64,000 bases of DNA from Hanstruepera ponticola (GTDB taxonomy: Bacteria > Bacteroidota > Bacteroidia > Flavobacteriales > Flavobacteriaceae), in the NCBI RefSeq assembly GCF_012931685.1, contig NZ_JABANC010000003.1:62001-126000 (forward strand), read 5' to 3'. Numbering within the stretch: position 1 is the first letter of the stretch; every line of letters begins with the position of its first letter. Below are positions 16,258-23,715 of this stretch, in pieces. Under the pieces are notes generated by a model. The model was given only the letters and a program-made list of their open reading frames with translations, did not search any database and was not told the DNA's origin. Both the position numbers and the translations under genes were made by a program.

Positions 16258-16710
16258 ATGACACAATTGAAACCAGGAGATAAAGCTCCAGATTTTACAG
16301 CAAACGATGAACAAGGAAATGACATTTCTTTATCAGATTATAAAGGGAAAAAGTTGGTATTATTCTTTTACCCAAAAGCAAGCACACCAGGCTGTACAGC
16401 TGAAGCCTGTAACTTAAGCGATAATTATGAGCAGTTTAAGGAAAAAGGTTATGATATTTTAGGTGTAAGTGCTGATAGCCAAAAAAGACAGTCTAATTTT
16501 AAAAATAAATATAATTTTCCATATCCATTGTTGGCAGATGAAGACAAAACTGTAATTGAAGCCTATGGTATTTGGGGACCAAAGAAGTTTATGGGACGAG
16601 AATATGATGGTATTCATAGAACAACATTTGTTATTGACGAGAAAGGCATAATAGAAGATGTCATTACAAAAGTTAAGACAAAGGATCATACAAATCAGAT
16701 CCTTGATTAA
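16258..16710 (+). CDS. bcp: Thioredoxin-dependent thiol peroxidase (peroxiredoxin Bcp/PrxQ)
   Basis: A 150-residue peroxiredoxin that reduces H2O2 and organic hydroperoxides using thioredoxin. The start is MTQLKPGDKAPDF at 16258; an in-frame ATG eight codons upstream lies inside the -7 box. The active site is FYPKASTPGCTAEACNL (about 39-55). It contains the peroxidatic Cys in the PxxxTxxC context and the resolving Cys five residues later, which defines the PrxQ subgroup. The C-terminal block HRTTFVIDEKGII is typical. It is cytosolic and is followed by a bidirectional terminator. Confidence 0.95.
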   Translation: MTQLKPGDKAPDFTANDEQGNDISLSDYKGKKLVLFFYPKASTPGCTAEACNLSDNYEQFKEKGYDILGVSADSQKRQSNFKNKYNFPYPLLADEDKTVIEAYGIWGPKKFMGREYDGIHRTTFVIDEKGIIEDVITKVKTKDHTNQILD

Positions 16711-16712
16711 AA

Positions 16713-16745
16713 TAAAAAAGAGACCTGAATATGGTCGCTTTTTAT
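16713..16745. terminator. Bidirectional terminator between bcp and the 485-residue gene
   Basis: Arms AAAAAG-A-GACC and GGTC-G-CTTTTT have one internal mismatch and a 7-base loop. T-runs on both strands serve the two convergent genes. Confidence 0.7.
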
Positions 16746-16765
16746 TGAATTTATGATGTTTTTAA

Positions 16766-18223
16766 TTATAAATCGTCTGGATGCATAACCTCTTCGGTTT
16801 CAAAACCAAAAAGGCTTTTCTCTTTAATTAATTTGGCAACACCTTCAGGTAACATTGACTCCCAACCGTCTTCACCTTCGCTAATCATTTTTAAGACGGT
16901 TCTTGAGAAAACAGTTAGGTTAGATGCATCATAGTCAGCAATATCTACTACTTTGCCATTATACTTGAAGAATTTATATAATTCCTTCATTCTAGGATGT
17001 ACCTTGAGGTTTTCGCTGGTAGTGAGTGTACCATCATCATTCTGCATAGGATAGAGGTAAACACGTAAATCTTTAAAGAAAAGTTTACCAAAAGCTTCGA
17101 GAATACCACCACTTAAGTGACGATAATATTTCTCATCAAAAATATCTACAAGGTTGTTGACTCCCATTGCGAGTCCCATACGACTTTTAGTATATTGAGA
17201 AAAGTATTCAACGAGCTTATAATATTCTTGGAAATTTGAAATTAGAACGGTTTGACCTAAAGAACATAACAGTCTTGCACGATCCATAAAATCCTGCTCA
17301 TCAATTTCACCTTCTGCTCTTAAATTGGATAATGTAATTTCAAAGACTACTTGTGTTTTATCAGCATCTACCTTATTTTCCTTTATAAACATGTCATATG
17401 ATTTTTGAAACATATCCATGTTTACTTTAGTTACTGGTCTAAAACTTCCACGTAGTGCTAAAATATTCTTTTTGTAAAGTACACGAGCTGGTAATACATT
17501 ATTACCATCTGGAGCAAACATTACAGCATCAGTCATACCGTTTTTAACAAGCTGTAAGCTCATAAGTCGGTTATCAACACTTTCAAATACTGGTCCTGAA
17601 AAATTGATTGTATCAATTTCCAATTGATCTTTATCCAAATGATCGTATAGATAACGCAATAATTTTTTAGGTTCGTTATACTTATAAAACGCACCATATA
17701 TAAGATTGGTTCCGAGAATACCTAACGTTTCTTGTTGCAAGCGCGCATCGTTTTCTTTGAAGCGCAAATGCAGGGTAATTTCATTATAATCATCATCAGC
17801 ATCAATCTGATATCGGATTCCTACCCAACCATGACCTTTATATTTTTTTGCAAAATCAATAGTTGCAACCGTATTCGCATAAGAGAAAAACAATTTGTGT
17901 GGATGTTTATCCCGAATTAATCGTTGCTCGATAAGTTCAATTTCATGATCCAGCATTTTACGTAAACGTGCTTCAGTGACATAACGACCATCATCTTCAA
18001 TTCCATAGATAGCATCACTAAAATCCTTATCATAAGCAGACATAGCTTTGGCAATAGTACCTGAAGCACCTCCAGCTCTAAAAAACTGTCTCACAGTTTC
18101 TTGACCTGCACCAATTTCAGCAAAAGTACCGTAAATATTTTCGTTGAGATTTATACGTAGTGCTTTCGTTTTTAATGAGGGAACTTCATCAAACTCTTTA
18201 TCACCTTTTAAGCTAATTTCCAT
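16766..18223 (-). CDS. Conserved cytosolic protein, family often auto-named nicotinate-nucleotide adenylyltransferase
   Basis: A 485-residue soluble protein without signal or membrane segments. Recognisable family blocks are NENIYGTFAEIGAGQETVRQ (about 27-46), FFRAGGASGTIAKAMSAYDK (about 47-66), MLDHEIELIEQRL, SYANTVAT, KYKGHGWVGIR and LRGSFRPVTKVN. This family is widespread and is sometimes annotated as nicotinate-nucleotide adenylyltransferase, but the HxGH/ISSTxxR nucleotidyltransferase signature is not visible. I therefore leave the function open. It is a single gene between the bcp terminator and the MBL hydrolase divergent promoter region. The Gly-rich FAEIGAGQE segment could be a nucleotide-binding turn; that is speculation. 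Confidence 0.75.
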   Translation of the reverse strand: MEISLKGDKEFDEVPSLKTKALRINLNENIYGTFAEIGAGQETVRQFFRAGGASGTIAKAMSAYDKDFSDAIYGIEDDGRYVTEARLRKMLDHEIELIEQRLIRDKHPHKLFFSYANTVATIDFAKKYKGHGWVGIRYQIDADDDYNEITLHLRFKENDARLQQETLGILGTNLIYGAFYKYNEPKKLLRYLYDHLDKDQLEIDTINFSGPVFESVDNRLMSLQLVKNGMTDAVMFAPDGNNVLPARVLYKKNILALRGSFRPVTKVNMDMFQKSYDMFIKENKVDADKTQVVFEITLSNLRAEGEIDEQDFMDRARLLCSLGQTVLISNFQEYYKLVEYFSQYTKSRMGLAMGVNNLVDIFDEKYYRHLSGGILEAFGKLFFKDLRVYLYPMQNDDGTLTTSENLKVHPRMKELYKFFKYNGKVVDIADYDASNLTVFSRTVLKMISEGEDGWESMLPEGVAKLIKEKSLFGFETEEVMHPDDL

Positions 18224-18289
18224 TGTAAATTGGGATTAATTCTTAGCTACAAAGGTATTAAATTACCATGTCAAACAAAAAAATAACCC

Positions 18290-18297
18290 TATTTTTG
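18290..18297 (+). promoter_or_regulatory. -7 box of the MBL-hydrolase operon
   Basis: TATTTTTG matches TAnnTTTG and ends 17 bases before the TTG start at 18315. No exact -33 TTTG is seen. Confidence 0.4.
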
Positions 18298-18314
18298 TTT
18301 TCAAACTTTAAGCG

Positions 18315-19076
18315 TTGAAAGTAACATTTTTAGGCACTGGCACATCACAAGGTATTCCTGTAATTGGAAGCACGCATCCTGTGTGTTTAAGTACTAATCC
18401 GAAAGACAAACGATTACGCGTTTCGGTATTAATTGAATGGCATGATTATACTTATGTTATTGATTGTGGTCCGGATTTTAGACAACAAATGCTACGAGCC
18501 AATTGCAACCGTATTGATGGCATTCTTTTCACACATGAGCACGCTGATCATACAGCGGGATTAGATGATATAAGACCTTACTTTTTTAGACAAGGCGACA
18601 TTCCTATTTATGCACATAAGCGAGTTTTGGGTGAGTTAGAGCGCAGATTTGATTATATCTTTGAAACTGAAAACAAATATCCTGGAGCTCCAAGTGTTCA
18701 AAAAAATATAATTACCAATGAGCCTTTTGATGTTGGAGGTATATCTGTTATTCCAATTAGCGGTATGCATTATAATCTACAGGTTTTTGGTTTTAGATTT
18801 CATAATTTTGCGTATCTAACCGATATGAAAACCATCGCTGAAGAGGAAATGGAAAAATTGAAAAACTTGGATGTTTTGGTAATCAATGCTTTACGGGAAA
18901 GTGAGCATCCATCTCATTTGAATTTGGAGCAAGCGCTAGATATAATCAATATTTTAAAGCCCAAAAGAGCTTATCTCACGCACATTAGTCATTTATTGGG
19001 ATTTCATGATGACGTACAACAAAAATTGCCTGAAAACGTTTTTTTAGCTTATGACACTTTAAACATTACCATATAA
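18315..19076 (+). CDS. MBL-fold metallohydrolase (PhnP-like)
   Basis: A 253-residue metallo-beta-lactamase-fold phosphodiesterase-type protein starting at TTG (KVTFLGTGTSQGIPVIG follows at once, as in the family). The dinuclear metal motif HxHxDH is FTHEHADHTAGLDD (about 74-87). Later ligands are in GMHYNLQVFGFRF (about 155), YLTDM and YLTHISHLLGFHDD (about 220-233). The N-terminal GTGTSQGIP and the Cys-bearing segment resemble the PhnP cyclic-phosphodiesterase subgroup, but there is no phosphonate operon here. It overlaps the next gene by one base (TAATG), so it is co-translated. Confidence 0.88.
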   Translation: MKVTFLGTGTSQGIPVIGSTHPVCLSTNPKDKRLRVSVLIEWHDYTYVIDCGPDFRQQMLRANCNRIDGILFTHEHADHTAGLDDIRPYFFRQGDIPIYAHKRVLGELERRFDYIFETENKYPGAPSVQKNIITNEPFDVGGISVIPISGMHYNLQVFGFRFHNFAYLTDMKTIAEEEMEKLKNLDVLVINALRESEHPSHLNLEQALDIINILKPKRAYLTHISHLLGFHDDVQQKLPENVFLAYDTLNITI

Positions 19077-19579
19077 TGAAGAATAGAATTTTTATGTACC
19101 TGTTTATTTTTGCTCTTTTACTTGTTGTTTTTCAATATGTAAATTCAAAAAATATATTAGAGGATTATGAAAGTAAGATGGCTAAAAAAGAAGCTAAATT
19201 TGAAAAGTATCAGGATACAATTAACAACCTACGAGATAGAGTTTTAACTCTGTCTGAATTTTCTATTGAAAATAGTGAGCCTGCTTTGTCTTATTTTGAA
19301 GAGCAAGGATATCGTGTTAATCAACTTATTCCGTTGGTAAAAGAGGAATTATATGAGTTAAATTCAGTAAAAGGAGAGGAGCATCCTTTAATTCCTTACC
19401 CATCATTAAGTGGTGGAAAAATGCAGATTGATGCTATTAGAATTTTAAACCATAAATGGGTTGTTACAAATTTTTCTGATGGCAAATATTGGGGTGAATT
19501 ATTCTTGACCTATGAAATTAACGAAGATCAAAAAGTTATTTTTAATCGTGAAGCCTCCTTTATATATCCTGTTTATTAA
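19076..19579 (+). CDS. Membrane-anchored coiled-coil protein, unknown function
   Basis: A 167-residue protein with an N-terminal membrane anchor (IFMYLFIFALLLVVFQYV, about 4-22) and a charged coiled-coil (about 28-60, YESKMAKKEAKFEKYQ). A small globular domain with WVVTNFSDGKYWGELFLTY follows. The anchor is not followed by a lipobox or clear cleavage site, so it is likely inner-membrane with a periplasmic domain. It is translationally coupled to the MBL hydrolase upstream. The 3' end overlaps the convergent gene by 4 bases. I recognise it as conserved in flavobacteria but not its role. Confidence 0.7.
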   Translation: MKNRIFMYLFIFALLLVVFQYVNSKNILEDYESKMAKKEAKFEKYQDTINNLRDRVLTLSEFSIENSEPALSYFEEQGYRVNQLIPLVKEELYELNSVKGEEHPLIPYPSLSGGKMQIDAIRILNHKWVVTNFSDGKYWGELFLTYEINEDQKVIFNREASFIYPVY

Positions 19580-21303
19580 TTTACCCTAAAATATTTTTTA
19601 ACAAAAGTGATATCTCCTGTGTTTGAAATGGATTGTAGTAAAATCTCAAACAAACCCTTGTTGTCTGAAGTATAAAAGGTTATAACGTCTTCACCAGAAA
19701 GTAACAAATTAGGTAACCATAAAAGCTGTTTTCTGTAATCTGGTATTCGATTTAAAGCATTATTATTTTCGTAATTGGGTTGATAATAGATTTTTCTCGG
19801 TATGATTACAGGATAATCTAATACCATTGCATTATTGCCTTCACTATCAATTTTAAAGTCACCATCATAGGTTTTGAATGAAATGATACCGTTATATAAA
19901 TTTGAACCATAAATATATTGGCCTGTAATGGTGTTAATACTTTCTATATTACTAGTCTTATAATTTATTATTTCATCGTTGTTTTGAATCAAAAACCCAT
20001 CAGCCAAAACAAGTGGGTCTAAATAATTTAAATCTCTATTGAAATCTATATTTACCAGATCTGGTACATTAAACTGAAATACTGAATCCTTTTTAGAAAT
20101 TGAAGCAGTAGTTATAATTTCTGTAAATATCTCTTTAACTGTTTTGAAGCGTGTGTAATCGTCTAAATGATATACTGTTTGAATGGGATTAAAAAAATCT
20201 TTATTTGCCTTTATTGGTTGAATACTGTCAGCTTTTACTGAAAAATAAGCATTCTCAATTTGATTAAATACACTTTCATTCTCAAGCCATTCTTTTAGAT
20301 CATCTCCCAGAGATAAATTATTAAAATTTAGTTGATTATAACTGTTGAATTCTTTACTGTTAATTCTAATTTCATAATTTTCTCTGTTTTTATGTTGAAC
20401 AACAATGTTTAGAGGCCTATTACCATAATCGTCATTTACAATAAAATAGAATTGACCTCGATCATTAGTGTTAGCATTTTTAAAAATGGCGTTGTCACCT
20501 GAAAAAGTTAAAGAAACTGGAATGTTACCAACAGGTTCACTATTTTTTGAAACCAAATTGCCTGATATGATTTCGCCACGAAGTTCAGGTAAATGATTAG
20601 TTTCTATATTAGTTTGGGTAGTGTTTTTTTTATTTGATGTATTTGTAACTGAAACAGAATCTACTTTTCTTACTGATAGGCAATTAATGATACTATCATC
20701 ATTTTCCAACTTAATTTGTAAGCGCACTTTTTCTCTATTACTATATGAGGTTTTATTTAGATTAAGCGATACAAATTTAGAATTATCATTGTCCAAAAAA
20801 GTAATTGAATCATTTTTTTCTATAGATACTGTAACATAATTATCAGTTGTTTCATTAGTAATAACTTGGTTTTCTGATGAAAAAGGATTAATAATAAATA
20901 TGTTCTTTTCGCTATATGCATTTTTCAAATTGTTTAGTGACCAATTGGTATAGGATATTAACTTATAATGACCGCTTTTTACAGACGAAGGAATAAAGAA
21001 ATCGCCATTAGCAAAGCTATTGGTTACACGATGCTTATGCTTAAAAATAACATGGTTATCAGTTCCTACAAGTTCAACATAAGCTATTTGGCTTATAGTG
21101 CTAAATTGCTTATCCTGCTGGTTAAGCAAAACAGTTTTATAGTATAAATATTCACCTGCTAAAAAGATATTTGAATTAGTAGTCAAAACGGACGTCTCGT
21201 TAGGAATTGATTTCTTTAAAAGATCATATTCCGCTGGACTAATTTGACCAAAGCAATTAAAATAAAATGCAAAAAAGTATAAGAATACAAGCGTATGTTT
21301 CAT
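19576..21303 (-). CDS. Exported MG2-like/carboxypeptidase-regulatory-domain protein of a TonB-receptor operon
   Basis: A 575-residue protein starting at MKHTLVFLYFFAFYFNCFGQ (Sec signal, cleavage near residue 20). A start five codons upstream would overlap the preceding gene. Residues about 25-135 look like an MG2-type macroglobulin beta domain (LAGEYLYYKTVLLNQQ, SGHYKLISYTNW). A second Ig/CarboxypepD_reg-like domain at about 240-320 has NSEPVGNIPVSLTF and TNDRGQFYFIV. The C-terminal region resembles a degenerate plug-like segment. The gene is last in the five-gene operon with the TonB receptor and two DUF4249 lipoproteins. It is probably a periplasmic or surface accessory of the same uptake system; function is inferred from context. 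Confidence 0.7.
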   Translation of the reverse strand: MKHTLVFLYFFAFYFNCFGQISPAEYDLLKKSIPNETSVLTTNSNIFLAGEYLYYKTVLLNQQDKQFSTISQIAYVELVGTDNHVIFKHKHRVTNSFANGDFFIPSSVKSGHYKLISYTNWSLNNLKNAYSEKNIFIINPFSSENQVITNETTDNYVTVSIEKNDSITFLDNDNSKFVSLNLNKTSYSNREKVRLQIKLENDDSIINCLSVRKVDSVSVTNTSNKKNTTQTNIETNHLPELRGEIISGNLVSKNSEPVGNIPVSLTFSGDNAIFKNANTNDRGQFYFIVNDDYGNRPLNIVVQHKNRENYEIRINSKEFNSYNQLNFNNLSLGDDLKEWLENESVFNQIENAYFSVKADSIQPIKANKDFFNPIQTVYHLDDYTRFKTVKEIFTEIITTASISKKDSVFQFNVPDLVNIDFNRDLNYLDPLVLADGFLIQNNDEIINYKTSNIESINTITGQYIYGSNLYNGIISFKTYDGDFKIDSEGNNAMVLDYPVIIPRKIYYQPNYENNNALNRIPDYRKQLLWLPNLLLSGEDVITFYTSDNKGLFEILLQSISNTGDITFVKKYFRVN

Positions 21304-21305
21304 AT

Positions 21306-22511
21306 TTAATCTTCCCAAAATTCAGGTCTTATATTTGACGAAATGGATGTACAGTCTCCACATTCTGGATTAGTAATTTCATAGATGGTTCCTTGTCCTG
21401 GATCAGAATATAATTTATAATTATCTACAGTTATAAATTGGTATAAAATATTTCGTTCATGCCAATCACCATCATTAGTAAAAATATCTGTATAGTCTAG
21501 CGTTAAAATATAACATTCATTTTCATAAGGCGGTTTGTCCAAGTCAAAACTGCCATAATCAAAATAAATTCGTTCAGATGATACTGTTGATGCTTCAAAG
21601 TATCCAACAACTTTTTCTGATTCATTTTCTGAAATTATATTTCCTAATACATAACCAGGTTGAACTTGAGAGAGAACGCTACCAACAATGCCCAAATCAT
21701 CAACAGTTTTGTAAAACGTATAAGCTTCAAGGCTTTGTACATACTGTCTAACCAATATACTGTAGCGCTCTCTAATTGCAGCATCATCAATTGGAATAAA
21801 CCTTATTGGAAACCTGACGAGAGTATTTTCGTCAAGTTCCGTTGTAGATGTTTGAATGATTCCTTCTGATTTTTTTGTTGTGTAGCAAACTCGTTCTTCT
21901 TGTTCTCTTAACGTAATTTCTCTATCATAATGAATACTTCCCTGCACATTTCTAAAGTTAGTAAGGTTTAAGTCTGCTGTAAAATAATTAGGAGCAATTA
22001 CTTTATACGTTTCTTCATATTCATATCTAAAATATTCAGCAATACCGCTGGAATTATCACTATCAATAAAAACTTGAATACCATCTTCATTTTGATTATT
22101 AGATTCAAGTTCAGCATATAGATTTGTTATTTCGGAAACAGCTGTTAAGTTTACAACTTCAGAATGATATTGTTTGCCATCTTGCGTGGTAATAAATAAT
22201 GTGTAAGACATATTTTCCATTGCTTGAAATGGTACATTTGATAGATAGATACCTTCATTGTTTTGAGTAAAAGAGTAGGAGTTATTCTGACTATCTTGAA
22301 TCCAGACTGTAGCATTATTCTCAATTATAGGTTCATCTGAATCTATTCTGTAAGTTCTTGATAATTTAACTTCCTGATGTTTTAGCTCATTGGTAATAGT
22401 ACTTTCAACAACGAGTACATCTAAAAATTCAATTGAATCTGGCTCTATAGCTTCTCTACATCCAAGAAACAAAACAAAAATAAGCAAATATGGAACACAT
22501 TTTTTAATCAT
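21306..22511 (-). CDS. DUF4249 lipoprotein, paralogue 1
   Basis: A 401-residue lipoprotein (signal KKCVPYLLIFVLFLGCREA, Cys about 18) of the DUF4249 family, found beside TonB-dependent receptors in Bacteroidota. The N-terminal block EFLDVLVVESTITNELKHQE (about 28-47) and the C-terminal block ECGDCTSISSNIRPEFWED are shared with the next gene upstream. The middle diverges strongly. Both ends are therefore conserved while the centre is free to vary, as expected of ligand-facing surface lipoproteins. One base separates it from the upstream paralogue. It is likely outer-membrane and may feed the substrate to the receptor encoded at 23715-26456. Confidence 0.88.
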   Translation of the reverse strand: MIKKCVPYLLIFVLFLGCREAIEPDSIEFLDVLVVESTITNELKHQEVKLSRTYRIDSDEPIIENNATVWIQDSQNNSYSFTQNNEGIYLSNVPFQAMENMSYTLFITTQDGKQYHSEVVNLTAVSEITNLYAELESNNQNEDGIQVFIDSDNSSGIAEYFRYEYEETYKVIAPNYFTADLNLTNFRNVQGSIHYDREITLREQEERVCYTTKKSEGIIQTSTTELDENTLVRFPIRFIPIDDAAIRERYSILVRQYVQSLEAYTFYKTVDDLGIVGSVLSQVQPGYVLGNIISENESEKVVGYFEASTVSSERIYFDYGSFDLDKPPYENECYILTLDYTDIFTNDGDWHERNILYQFITVDNYKLYSDPGQGTIYEITNPECGDCTSISSNIRPEFWED

Positions 22512-22512
22512 A

Positions 22513-23715
22513 TCAATCTTCCCAAAAATCGGGTCTTATATTTGACGAAATGGATGTACAGTCTCCACATTCTGAATTTACCACATCGAAAATTGTTCCT
22601 GTGTTGTTAACACCTGATGCCAGTTTATAACTATTATGAGTTACCAAGCTATATAACCTAGCACGTTCATAAGGATCATTATAATCAAAAGTTCTTAAGT
22701 CACAATCGTAATAGTAGTCAGGCAACTGAATGTCAAAATCAGTATAGTTAAAATATATTCTATCAGAGGAAATTGTTGCGGCTTCAAAGTAACCGATAAC
22801 TTTCTCTGAAACTTCACTATTAGATTGAATGTTTCCTAATACATAACCTGGTTGTATTTGAGATAAAATATTGTTTGAGCCACTAAATTCATTAATAGTT
22901 TTATAGAAAGTGTAAGCCTCTAAACTTTGTACATACTGTTCTACATAAATACTATATCGATCTCGTATTTTTGGAGAGGTAATAGGAATAAAATTTACTT
23001 CAAATCTAGAAATAATGTTATTTTCCAAATCATTAGTAGCTGTTTGTATTACTCCAAAAGATTTTTCTGTTGAATAACATACTCGTTCTTCTTGTTCTCT
23101 TTCAGTAATTACGATATCATATTCAATTAGTCCAAAATCAATAAATATTAAATTTATTAAGCTTATATCATATGGGAAATAGTTAGGAGCAATTATTTTA
23201 TAAGTTTCTTCATAATTGTATTTAAAGTATTTGGCTTCACCTAAAGTATTATCACTATCTACAAAAACTGATATACCTTGTTCACCATTATTTTTTGTTG
23301 TTAATTCAGCATATAAATTTGAAATTTCAGATGTTGGTGTCAATGTTACTTCAGAAGATTGATACTCATTGCCATCTTGTGTTACAATAAAAAGCTGGTA
23401 CATTACACCATCTTGCGCTTGGAATTCAGTATCCGAAATATAAATACCATCCTGATTTTGCGAAAAAGTATAAATGGTATTGTTGCTATCTTGAATTCTA
23501 ACATTTGCATTGTTTTCCGTTTTAGGCTCATTATCTTCCAACCTGTAAGTCCGTGAGAGTTTTACTTCTTGGTGTTTTAGTTGATTGGTAATGGTACTTT
23601 CTACAACTAGGGCATCTAAAAACTCGATAGATTCTGGCTCAAATGGTTCTCTACAACTCATAATAAACATTAGCGTTGCAAAATAAACTGTAATATGTTT
23701 GATTTTTAACACCAT
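22513..23715 (-). CDS. DUF4249 lipoprotein, paralogue 2
   Basis: A 400-residue lipoprotein (ATLMFIMSCREPFEPE, Cys about 21) and tandem paralogue of the gene at 21306-22511. The EFLDALVVESTITNQLKHQE block and the C-terminal SECGDCTSISSNIRPDFWED match it nearly exactly, whereas the central third differs. The start overlaps the stop of the TonB receptor by one base (TAATG), so the pair is co-translated. By family association it would be the primary surface lipoprotein partner of the receptor. The ligand is unknown. Confidence 0.88.
   Translation of the reverse strand: MVLKIKHITVYFATLMFIMSCREPFEPESIEFLDALVVESTITNQLKHQEVKLSRTYRLEDNEPKTENNANVRIQDSNNTIYTFSQNQDGIYISDTEFQAQDGVMYQLFIVTQDGNEYQSSEVTLTPTSEISNLYAELTTKNNGEQGISVFVDSDNTLGEAKYFKYNYEETYKIIAPNYFPYDISLINLIFIDFGLIEYDIVITEREQEERVCYSTEKSFGVIQTATNDLENNIISRFEVNFIPITSPKIRDRYSIYVEQYVQSLEAYTFYKTINEFSGSNNILSQIQPGYVLGNIQSNSEVSEKVIGYFEAATISSDRIYFNYTDFDIQLPDYYYDCDLRTFDYNDPYERARLYSLVTHNSYKLASGVNNTGTIFDVVNSECGDCTSISSNIRPDFWED

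Noticed and set aside
16766-18223. Nicotinate-nucleotide adenylyltransferase
   Set aside because: The name is commonly attached to this family, but no HxGH or ISSTxxR motif is visible and the length (485) does not fit NadD.
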